Shown: in pieces, positions 47,552 through 54,365 of the stretch
Layout: every line of letters starts with the position of its first letter
Position numbering within the stretch: position 1 is the stretch's first letter
Origin: Mesorhizobium silamurunense
Lineage (GTDB): Bacteria > Pseudomonadota > Alphaproteobacteria > Rhizobiales > Rhizobiaceae
Length of the DNA: 54,365 nucleotides
Assembly (NCBI RefSeq): GCF_014843825.1
Contig: NZ_JHQR01000090.1
Coordinates: 1-54,365 of the forward strand
Direction: 5' to 3'
The notes under the pieces: model-generated
Told to the model about the DNA's origin: nothing
What the model saw: the letters and a program-made list of their open reading frames with translations, nothing else
Database searches by the model: none
Program-made: the position numbers and the translations under genes

Positions 47552-50500
47552 TCAGCTGCACCCGCTCGTCGAACCGCAGGTGTCGCACTTCTCGCAGGTG
47601 CCGTTCCGCACCATGGTGAAGTTGTGGCACTCGGAGCATTCGTTGCCGGTGTAGCCCTGCAGCAGCGACTGCTGGCGCCTGGTCGCGGCGAGCTTCTTCG
47701 CCTCGGCCGCTTCGTTCGCAGCGGCGTCGGTGAACAGAGCTTCGGCGCCGCCGGCGGCCTCGGCTTCCTGTTCCACCATCTCCTCGGCCAGTTCCCTGGC
47801 GCGGTCCTCATAGTCGCGCTTGTAGGCTAGGGCCTCGTCGCTCGCCGGCTTCAGCGCCAGCACGTTGGAACCGGCGAAGGCGGTCGGTGCTGCGCGGGCA
47901 GGGGTGGTCGTCGGTGCCGAGCCGCCAAAACCCTTGGGCTCGGTGCCGACGCCCGACACCAGCTTCACCGGCGAGGCGCCGCGATAGAGGCCTTTCGAGA
48001 AGGGTGTCGCCTTGCCTTCGGTGATGCCGCGGCCGAGCGCTGTCTTGTCGAAGTCCGACTGGTCGACATGGGCGAGGTCGTGGCGGCCGAGATAGGAGAC
48101 GGCAAGCTCGCGGAACACATAGTCAAGGATCGAGGTCGCGTTCTTGATCGCGTCGTTGCCCTGCACCATGCCGGCCGGTTCGAACTTGGTGAAGGTGAAG
48201 GCCTCGACATATTCATCGAGCGGCACGCCATATTGCAGGCCGAGCGAGATTGCGATGGCGAAGTTGTTCATCATCGCGCGGAAGGCCGCGCCTTCCTTGT
48301 GCATGTCGATGAATATCTCGCCGAGGCGGCCGTCGTCGAATTCGCCGGTCCTGAGATACACCTTGTGGCCGCCGACGACCGCCTTCTGCGTGTAGCCCTT
48401 GCGGCGGTTCGGCAGTTTCTCGCGGTCGCGGTAAAGCCGCTCGATGACGCGCTCGACGATCTTTTCCGTCACCTGCACGGCGCGCTGGGCGGCCGGTGCG
48501 GCGATCAGTTGCTCGACCGCCTCGTCCTCGTCCTCGTCGTCATCGGCGAGCAGCGAGGCGTTGAGCGGCTGCGACAGCTTCGAGCCGTCGCGGTAGAGCG
48601 CGTTGGCCTTCAGCGCCAGCTTCCAGGACAGCATGTAGGCGTTCTTGGCGTCCTCGACCGTCGCCTCGTTCGGCATGTTGATGGTCTTGGAGATGGCGCC
48701 CGAGATGAAGGGCTGCGCCGCGGCCATCATCAGGATGTGGCTCTGGATCGACAGTGAGCGCTTGCCGATCTTGCCGCAAGGGCTGGCGCAGTCGAACACC
48801 GGCAGGTGCTGGTCTTTCAGAAATGGTGCTCCCTCAAGGGTCATCGCGCCGCAGACATGGATGTTGGCGGCGTCGATCTCCTTCTTGGTGAAGCCCAGCG
48901 CCGGCAGCATCTCGAAGGAGAAGTCGGAGAGCTGCTCGTCGGTGAAGCCGAGCGTCTCCTTCACCCAGTCGGCGCCGAGCGTCCACTGGTTGAACACGAA
49001 CTTGATGTCGAAGGCCGACTTCAGCGCCGCGTTCAGCGCCGCGATCTTCTCGTCGGTGAAGCCCTTGGCCTTCAGCGTCGACGGATTGATGCCCGGCGCC
49101 TGGTTGAGGTTGCCGTGGCCGACCGCATAGGCCTCGATCTCGGCGATCTGGCTTTCGGAGTAGCCCAGCGTCCTCAGCGCTTCCGGCACGGCGCGGTTGA
49201 TGATCTTGAAGTAGCCGCCGCCGGCGAGCTTCTTGAATTTCACCAGCGCGAAGTCGGGCTCGATGCCGGTGGTGTCGCAGTCCATGACTAGACCAATCGT
49301 GCCGGTCGGCGCGATCACGGTCGCCTGCGCGTTGCGGTAGCCATGCTCCTCGCCGAGCTCGATGGCGCGGTCCCAGGCAGCGCGGGCATGCTCGGCCAGC
49401 GCCTGCTGCTTGAGGTCGGACGCGACCAGCGGCACCGGATTGACGGCGAGCTTCTCGTAGCCGTCCTTGTCGCCGTAAGCGGCGCGGCGGTGGTTGCGCA
49501 TGACGCGCAGCATGTTCTGGGCGTTGCGGTCATAGTCCGGGAAGGCGCCGAGCTCGGAAGCCATCTCGGCCGAGGTCGAGTAGGCGACGCCGGTCATGAT
49601 CGCGGTGAGCGCGGCGCAGATGGCGCGGCCCTCGTCGGAGTCGTAGGGGATGCCCGAGGTCATCAGCAGGCCGCCGATATTGGCGTAGCCGAGGCCGAGC
49701 GTGCGGTAGTCGTAGGAGAGCTTGGCGATCTCCTTCGACGGGAACTGCGCCATCATCACCGAGATTTCGAGCACGACGGTCCACAGACGAACGGTGTGTT
49801 CGTAAGCCGCGATGTCGATCGTGCCGTCTTCCTTGCGGTAGGGCAAAAGGTTGATCGAGGCTAGATTGCAGGCCGTGTCGTCGAGGAACATGTATTCCGA
49901 GCACGGGTTGGAGGCCCGGATCGCACCGGCCGAAGCGCAGGTGTGCCAGTCGTTCATCGTCGTGTTGAAGTGCAGGCCGGGGTCGGCCGAGGCCCAGGCG
50001 GCGTAGCCGATCTTTTCCCAGAGGTGGCGTGCCTTCAGCGTCTTCAGCACCTTGCCGTCCTTGCGGGCGGTGAGCTGCCAGTCGCCATCGGCCTCGACGG
50101 CGCGCAGGAAATTGTCCTTCAGCGACACCGAATTGTTGGAGTTTTGGCCGGAAACGGTTAGATAGGCGTCAGAATCCCAGTCGGTGTCGTAGGTCTTGAA
50201 CGACATCGAGGTGTAGCCCTGGCGGGCGAACTGGATGACGCGGTAAATATAGTTCTCCGGCACCGAGTTCCGCTTGGCCAACTTGATCTCGCGCTTCAAC
50301 GCGGTGTTCAGCGCCGGATCGAAGCAGTCGTCGCCATTGCCTTCGCAATTGACGCAGGCCTTCATGATCGCTTCGAGGTGCTTCTTGACGATTTTCGAGC
50401 CGGTCACCAGCGAGGCGACCTTCTGCTCCTCATTGACCTTCCAGTCGATGAAGTCCTCGATATCGGGATGGTCGGCATCGACGATGACCATCTTGGCGGC

Positions 50501-51343
50501 GCGGCGCGTCGTGCCGCCCGACTTGATGGCGCCGGCCGCGCGGTCGCCGATCTTGAGGAAGCTCATTAGGCCGGACGAGCGGCCGCCGCCGGAAAGCTTC
50601 TCGCCTTCGCCGCGCAGCATCGAGAAGTTCGAGCCGGTGCCGGAACCGTATTTGAACAGGCGCGCCTCACGCACCCACAGGTCCATGATGCCGCCCTCGT
50701 TGACGAGGTCATCCTGCACGCTTTGGATGAAGCAGGCATGCGGCTGGGGGTGCTCGTAGGCGGACTTCGACTTGGTCAGCTTGCCGGTGAAGGGGTCGAC
50801 ATAGAAATGACCCTGGCTCGGACCGTCGATGCCATAGGCCCAGTGCAGGCCGGTGTTGAACCATTGCGGCGAGTTCGGCGCGACGCGCTGGGTGGCCAGC
50901 ATATAGGCGAGCTCGTCACGGAAGGCGCGCGCGTCTTCTTCCGATTTGAAGTAGCCGCCCTTCCAGCCCCAATAGGTCCAGGTGCCGGACAGCCGGTCGA
51001 AGACCTGGCGGGCGTCGGTTTCCGAACCATAGCGCTCCGCTTCCGGGAGCTTGGCAAGTTCGGTCTCGTCCGCAACCGAGCGCCACAGGAAGGACGGGAC
51101 GTCGTTCTCCTCGACCTTCTTCAGGCGCGCGGGCACGCCGGCCTTGCGAAAATACTTTTGGGCCAGGATGTCGGCCGCGACCTGGCTGAACTGGGCCGGC
51201 ACATCGATGTTGTCCAGGCGGAACACCACCGAGCCATCGGGATTCTTGATCTCCGACAGGGCCTTGCGGAATTCGATCTCCGCATAGGCAGCCCTTTCTT
51301 GACCTGCTTGGTCTGGCTTGGTGAAGCGACGCTCGATGCGCAT
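47552..51343 (-). CDS. nrdJ: adenosylcobalamin-dependent ribonucleotide reductase
   Basis: A 1263-residue class II ribonucleotide reductase that makes deoxyribonucleotides with or without oxygen, using adenosylcobalamin to generate the thiyl radical. The catalytic N-x-C-x-E signature ([16 protein letters not shown]) is near residue 480. The barrel motif [22 protein letters not shown] lies further on. The C-terminus has a Zn-binding CSECHNF...[13 protein letters not shown] redox tail. The ribosome-binding site AAAAGGGA precedes ATG 51343. Upstream are tandem NrdR boxes. The long length is typical of alphaproteobacterial NrdJ. Confidence 0.97.
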   Translation of the reverse strand: MRIERRFTKPDQAGQERAAYAEIEFRKALSEIKNPDGSVVFRLDNIDVPAQFSQVAADILAQKYFRKAGVPARLKKVEENDVPSFLWRSVADETELAKLPEAERYGSETDARQVFDRLSGTWTYWGWKGGYFKSEEDARAFRDELAYMLATQRVAPNSPQWFNTGLHWAYGIDGPSQGHFYVDPFTGKLTKSKSAYEHPQPHACFIQSVQDDLVNEGGIMDLWVREARLFKYGSGTGSNFSMLRGEGEKLSGGGRSSGLMSFLKIGDRAAGAIKSGGTTRRAAKMVIVDADHPDIEDFIDWKVNEEQKVASLVTGSKIVKKHLEAIMKACVNCEGNGDDCFDPALNTALKREIKLAKRNSVPENYIYRVIQFARQGYTSMSFKTYDTDWDSDAYLTVSGQNSNNSVSLKDNFLRAVEADGDWQLTARKDGKVLKTLKARHLWEKIGYAAWASADPGLHFNTTMNDWHTCASAGAIRASNPCSEYMFLDDTACNLASINLLPYRKEDGTIDIAAYEHTVRLWTVVLEISVMMAQFPSKEIAKLSYDYRTLGLGYANIGGLLMTSGIPYDSDEGRAICAALTAIMTGVAYSTSAEMASELGAFPDYDRNAQNMLRVMRNHRRAAYGDKDGYEKLAVNPVPLVASDLKQQALAEHARAAWDRAIELGEEHGYRNAQATVIAPTGTIGLVMDCDTTGIEPDFALVKFKKLAGGGYFKIINRAVPEALRTLGYSESQIAEIEAYAVGHGNLNQAPGINPSTLKAKGFTDEKIAALNAALKSAFDIKFVFNQWTLGADWVKETLGFTDEQLSDFSFEMLPALGFTKKEIDAANIHVCGAMTLEGAPFLKDQHLPVFDCASPCGKIGKRSLSIQSHILMMAAAQPFISGAISKTINMPNEATVEDAKNAYMLSWKLALKANALYRDGSKLSQPLNASLLADDDEDEDEAVEQLIAAPAAQRAVQVTEKIVERVIERLYRDREKLPNRRKGYTQKAVVGGHKVYLRTGEFDDGRLGEIFIDMHKEGAAFRAMMNNFAIAISLGLQYGVPLDEYVEAFTFTKFEPAGMVQGNDAIKNATSILDYVFRELAVSYLGRHDLAHVDQSDFDKTALGRGITEGKATPFSKGLYRGASPVKLVSGVGTEPKGFGGSAPTTTPARAAPTAFAGSNVLALKPASDEALAYKRDYEDRARELAEEMVEQEAEAAGGAEALFTDAAANEAAEAKKLAATRRQQSLLQGYTGNECSECHNFTMVRNGTCEKCDTCGSTSGCS

Positions 51344-51578
51344 TGGTCCGGTCCCTTTTATCTATATATAGCGCTTTTCCCCAGGGATTGCTGCCCCAAT
51401 GGCTAAAAGCGCGGTCCGCCGTTTGCCGGCATCGCGAGCAATGCCGGCATTCTCCTCGTCGCGGGTGCCGCCGTGCAGACAGCAAAACGCTTTGCCCAAG
51501 CATTTGCCCGGGCTGCAGGCCGACCCCCGCGGGTCCCTAACTGAAACTTTGGTCGATTCCCTCGTTCGAGGGAGGTTC
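51344..51578 (-). promoter_or_regulatory. long structured leader of nrdJ
   Basis: Between the NrdR boxes and the nrdJ ATG are about 235 nt with no credible gene. The minus strand contains a perfect hairpin GCCGGCAT/ATGCCGGC (complement of 51425-51448), a CCCTCG/CGAGGG stem (near 51559-51572) and a GGGGCAG stem near 51390. I see no match to the B12 box of cobalamin riboswitches. A smaller frame spanning the leader has no convincing start and is treated as noise. Confidence 0.4.
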
Positions 51579-51625
51579 ACACTATCTAGGGTCGAGCCTG
51601 CCTGCAAACACTAAATATAGTGTTA
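51579..51625 (-). promoter_or_regulatory. tandem NrdR boxes upstream of nrdJ
   Basis: ACACTAAATATAGTGT at 51610-51625 is a perfect 16-bp palindrome that matches the NrdR box consensus. A second, weaker box (51579-51594, beginning ACACTA, 10 of 16 identical) is centred 31 bp away, which is the usual three-helical-turn spacing of paired NrdR sites. On the minus strand TTGCAG (51602-51607) and TAGTGT (within the weaker box) could form the promoter, so NrdR would block it directly. NrdR represses ribonucleotide reductase genes when dATP/ATP is high. Confidence 0.8.
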
Positions 51626-52065
51626 ACAGATCATTTTTTCCAGGCCGACAATTCTCCCTTTCGCCCACCCAAGCCCCAACATCCCAACGCTCCCGCCGGC
51701 CTCGTGAACAGGCGGAAATGCGGGCAAAAACGCACAAAATCCGGGAAAAAGACCGGCCTCTGAACTCTCCGGTCACGCCCGCAACAGGAGCGCATGGCCT
51801 ATAAAAAGCGACTCGTTCTGACCCGTCAAGGATTCGTTTTTGTAGCTTTCGTGACCCCAATATGTTGTGTGTCACATATGTGGATAACGGGGACAGAAAG
51901 GGGCCTCCAAAAGCCTGGATTCGACGATCGTTGCGGACGAGTTCGCCGGGTGGCCCGGAGCCGAGCCCGACGAGCGGCTTTTCATTTTGGCTGGCTTGCA
52001 CTATCTCTTGCGCTTGCGCGGGGGCGTGTCTTGTCAAGCCTAAAAGCATTCGTTACGCCCCGCTC
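51626..52065. other. long intergenic region between nrdJ and gltX
   Basis: About 440 nt separate the NrdR boxes from the gltX start. The stretch has no credible gene. It contains a 10-bp palindrome CACATATGTG (51873-51882) and, downstream, a stem AGCCG/CGGCT followed by TTTTCATTTT (about 51960-51988), which looks like a weak intrinsic terminator. That arrangement could mark a short RNA or a gltX leader with attenuation. No promoter could be assigned with confidence. Confidence 0.4.
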
Positions 52066-53439
52066 ATGACCATTACCGTTCGTTTCGCCCCATCGCCGAC
52101 CGGCCGCATTCATATCGGCAACGCGCGCACCGCGCTGTTCAACTGGCTGTTCGCCATGAACAATAAGGGCCGCTACATCCAGCGCTTCGATGACACCGAC
52201 GTTGCCCGCTCGACCCAGGAATTCGCCGATTCCATCCTGTACGACCTGCATTGGCTGGGCATTTTTCCGGATGTCACCGAATACCAGTCGCGCCGCGTCG
52301 AGATCTACGACGCGGCGGTCGAGCGGCTGAAGGCGGCGCGGGTGCTCTATGCCTGCTACGAAACGCCGGAGGAACTCGATCTGCGCCGCAAGGTGCGCCG
52401 CACGCGCGGCCTGCCGCCGGTCTATGGCCGCGAGGCGCTGACGCTGACGCCGGAGCAGGTGGCCGAATACGAATCCGACGGGCGCCGCCCGCACTGGCGC
52501 TTTCTTCTGCCGAACTTCACCGGCGACCCGCTGCAGCCCGAACGCACCGAGGTGCACTGGAACGACCTGGTGCGCGGCGAGGAGACCGTCGATCTCGCCT
52601 CGCTGTCGGACCCGGTCCTAGTGCGCGAGGACGGCACCTATCTCTACACGCTGCCTTCGGTGGTCGACGACATCGATATGAGCGTCACCCATGTCATCCG
52701 CGGCGATGATCACGTCACCAATACCGGCGTGCAGATCGCCTTGTTCCAGGCGCTGGGCGCCGAGCCGCCGGTGTTCGGCCACCACAATCTCTTGACCACC
52801 GTCTCGGGCGAGGGGCTGTCGAAGCGCACTGGCGCGCTGTCCATCGAAAGCCTGCGCGAGGACGGCATCGAGCCGATGGCGGTCGCCTCGCTCGCCGTGC
52901 TCGTCGGCACATCGGAGAACGTTACGGCCGCGCACGATCTCAACGAGCTCGCCGGGCATTTCGACCCGGCGGCGACGTCCAAGTCCGCCGCCAAGTTCGA
53001 TCCCGACGAGTTGTTCGTGCTCAACCGGACGCTCATGCATCAAATGCCGTTCGAGGAGGCGCGCGACCGGCTGATCGTGCTCGGCATTTCCGGCGACAAG
53101 GCCGAGCCCTTCTGGCTGGCGGTACGCGGCAATATCGACCGCTTGTCGGACGCTGTCGCCTGGTGGAGAATCCTGAGTGACGGGCCGCAGGAGTCGGCGG
53201 AGTTCTCCGGCGAGGATCGCAACTTCCTCGACCAGGCGTTCGACCTGTTGCCGGAAGAGCCATGGAATGGCGCCGTCTGGAAGGACTGGACCGGCAAGAT
53301 CAAGGAAGCGACCGGCCGCAAGGGCAAGCCGCTGTTTATGCCGCTGCGGCTGGCGCTCACCGGGCGGACTTCGGGGCCCGAGCTTTCAGATCTATTGCCG
53401 CTGATGGGTCGGGAAGGAACGCTGGCCCGACGACCCTGA
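52066..53439 (+). CDS. gltX: glutamyl-tRNA synthetase
   Basis: A 457-residue class I synthetase that charges tRNA with glutamate. It has the N-terminal [20 protein letters not shown], where the HIGH motif is HIGN, and the KMSKS-equivalent loop in [10 protein letters not shown] near residue 252. Alphaproteobacteria often carry two GltX paralogues, one discriminating tRNA-Glu and one also charging tRNA-Gln for later amidation. Which one this is cannot be told here. The ATG at 52066 gives the conserved start; a longer frame from 51862 has an atypical N-terminus. The last 83 nt overlap the convergent DUF2865 gene. Confidence 0.95.
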   Translation: MTITVRFAPSPTGRIHIGNARTALFNWLFAMNNKGRYIQRFDDTDVARSTQEFADSILYDLHWLGIFPDVTEYQSRRVEIYDAAVERLKAARVLYACYETPEELDLRRKVRRTRGLPPVYGREALTLTPEQVAEYESDGRRPHWRFLLPNFTGDPLQPERTEVHWNDLVRGEETVDLASLSDPVLVREDGTYLYTLPSVVDDIDMSVTHVIRGDDHVTNTGVQIALFQALGAEPPVFGHHNLLTTVSGEGLSKRTGALSIESLREDGIEPMAVASLAVLVGTSENVTAAHDLNELAGHFDPAATSKSAAKFDPDELFVLNRTLMHQMPFEEARDRLIVLGISGDKAEPFWLAVRGNIDRLSDAVAWWRILSDGPQESAEFSGEDRNFLDQAFDLLPEEPWNGAVWKDWTGKIKEATGRKGKPLFMPLRLALTGRTSGPELSDLLPLMGREGTLARRP

Positions 53440-54365
53440 CCTTGCGCTGTTCCGGCGGCAGCGCCGATACCGGCGACTCCGGCACCTTGGTGGTCAGGCG
53501 CTTGATCGCTGCGCGGTCGAGCCCGCCTTCGGCATTGGCGAGCGTTTCGGGGTCGGCGCCAGGATCGGGTTTGGCGGCCGGTACCGGGACGAAGGGCGTG
53601 GCCTCGCTGTCCGGCTGCGACTGTTCCGGATTGGGCGGATTACCGGCGATGATCGAGAAGTTTTCAGCCTGGGCGTTGCAGCCGCATTGCGGCGACCGCG
53701 AGAAGTTCGCGCTCTTGTAGAGGTAGGCCGTCGGCAGCTCGCTGTAAGGGCGGCCGGTCACCGACGAGGTCATCGCCCCGGCATCGTCGTCCATGCCGCG
53801 CGTGTAGAAGACTTGCATCTCGGTGCCGGGGCAGCTCGATTCGCAATTCTTCTGGTCGCGCTCGAAATCGCCGTAGGAGGCGGCGTTCGACATCGGGAAG
53901 AAATAGCCGTCGCAAGTGCGTACGCACACCGTATGGAATTCGCCGTTGGGCTGCGGCAGGTCCAGGCCGTCCGGCTGGTTGATGATGCGGCGGATGTTGC
54001 GCACGCTGGGATCGTCGGACGGCACCTCCGATGCATCGGGCAACTCGAGAGGCTCGGTTTCCTGACCGCGGCCGAAAAGCTGTTCGAAGAGATTGCCGTT
54101 GCCATTGTCGCGCGCGGCCTCCTGAATAGGAGCGCGGCGCGGAGCGATCTCGTCGTCGCGGCAGCCATTGGCGTCGAGCGCCGCAAGGATGCGGCTGCGG
54201 TCGCGCCGGGTGCCGCCGCCGGCCAGCCGCTCGCGCTTGGCCTGCAAGGTGTCGAGATTGGCGTTCATGCGCTCGATCGAGGCATTGATCGCCGCGCATT
54301 GGCCGACATTGCGCGAAAACAGCGTGAAGCCGCAATTGGCATCGCTTGCCCGGCTGCGCGCCTTC
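53357..54365 (-). CDS. DUF2865 domain protein (5' end beyond the window)
   Basis: The frame enters from the right edge and ends at 53357, giving at least 335 residues. It matches DUF2865: a Cys-rich core [27 protein letters not shown] followed by [25 protein letters not shown] and [19 protein letters not shown]. An upstream coiled region ([22 protein letters not shown]) precedes it, and a Pro/Glu-rich tail follows. Such proteins are probably exported, since the eight or so cysteines would form disulfides. The start and signal peptide lie beyond 54365. An internal ATG at 54268 is not the real start because the open frame continues upstream. Confidence 0.88.
   Translation of the reverse strand, partial: KARSRASDANCGFTLFSRNVGQCAAINASIERMNANLDTLQAKRERLAGGGTRRDRSRILAALDANGCRDDEIAPRRAPIQEAARDNGNGNLFEQLFGRGQETEPLELPDASEVPSDDPSVRNIRRIINQPDGLDLPQPNGEFHTVCVRTCDGYFFPMSNAASYGDFERDQKNCESSCPGTEMQVFYTRGMDDDAGAMTSSVTGRPYSELPTAYLYKSANFSRSPQCGCNAQAENFSIIAGNPPNPEQSQPDSEATPFVPVPAAKPDPGADPETLANAEGGLDRAAIKRLTTKVPESPVSALPPEQRKVRVVGPAFLPDPSAAIDLKARAPKSAR

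Noticed and set aside
47341..47811. Longer 156-residue version of HicA
   Set aside because: The additional N-terminus is a shadow of the nrdJ 3' end; the HicA fold begins at the ATG at 47544.
51344..51578. Cobalamin riboswitch upstream of nrdJ
   Set aside because: No B12-box-like sequence is visible on the minus strand, and class II reductases are not usually riboswitch-controlled.
1..54365. tRNA, rRNA, CRISPR array, prophage or complete insertion sequence
   Set aside because: None was recognised: no tRNA-like cloverleaf ends, no regularly spaced direct repeats, no transposase or integrase genes.

Overview
The window looks like chromosomal DNA of a high-GC alphaproteobacterium in the order Hyphomicrobiales (Rhizobiales), most likely Mesorhizobium or a close relative. 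This is inferred from protein resemblance, because no rRNA is present. The pointers are a DUF1476 (F1-ATPase zeta inhibitor) gene, DUF1127 and DUF2865 proteins, B12-dependent NrdJ, a purC-purS-purQ-purL-bolA-grxD order, CoxD/CoxE/XdhC maturation genes, and intergenic palindromic repeats of rhizobial type. Gene density is high. I see no tRNA, rRNA, CRISPR, prophage or complete insertion sequence.

Layout. Positions 1-4.4 kb hold housekeeping genes on the plus strand: murI, a DUF3008 gene, rpsD with a long leader, ttcA and an inositol-phosphatase-family gene. From 4.5 to 19 kb the minus strand carries a Bcr/CflA efflux pump, grxD, bolA and de novo purine genes (purL, purQ, purS, purC, purB). These are interspersed with a MocR regulator and its divergent DUF1127 partner, membrane and lipoprotein genes, the ATPase zeta subunit, a HpcH/HpaI aldolase and a VOC-family pseudogene broken by foreign sequence. 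From 19 to 22.2 kb there is a P1-family peptidase coupled to an ABC binding protein. From 22.3 to 27.8 kb a probable operon encodes molybdenum-hydroxylase maturation: flavin reductase, CoxD, CoxE, a split XdhC, and a MoeA-like/MobA-like fusion. No hydroxylase structural genes are present.

From 27.8 to 47 kb small enzymes and envelope genes predominate. They include an aldo/keto reductase, a class V aminotransferase-fold protein, an HDAC-family deacetylase coupled to a GNAT acetyltransferase, a class III aminotransferase coupled to a dimethylformamidase-beta-like protein, a standalone ParB-fold protein, UppP, a phosphodiester glycosidase, a Tim44-domain protein and a GH25 lipoprotein. From 47 to 54.4 kb a hicAB toxin-antitoxin pair lies 7 nt behind nrdJ, followed by a 722-nt regulatory region with tandem NrdR boxes, gltX, and a DUF2865 gene that runs off the right edge.

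The signals most worth a second look are: (1) two copies of a palindromic repeat that begin at the stop codon of a gene and differ by compensatory base changes in several stems; (2) a small-RNA-like locus at about 30.84-30.91 kb; (3) the foreign segment inside the VOC pseudogene; (4) the HDAC/GNAT pair with overlapping reading frames; (5) the nrdJ control region and the hicAB pair behind nrdJ. Start codons were moved from the longest reading frame wherever a ribosome-binding site, a conserved N-terminus or a repeat boundary argued for it.
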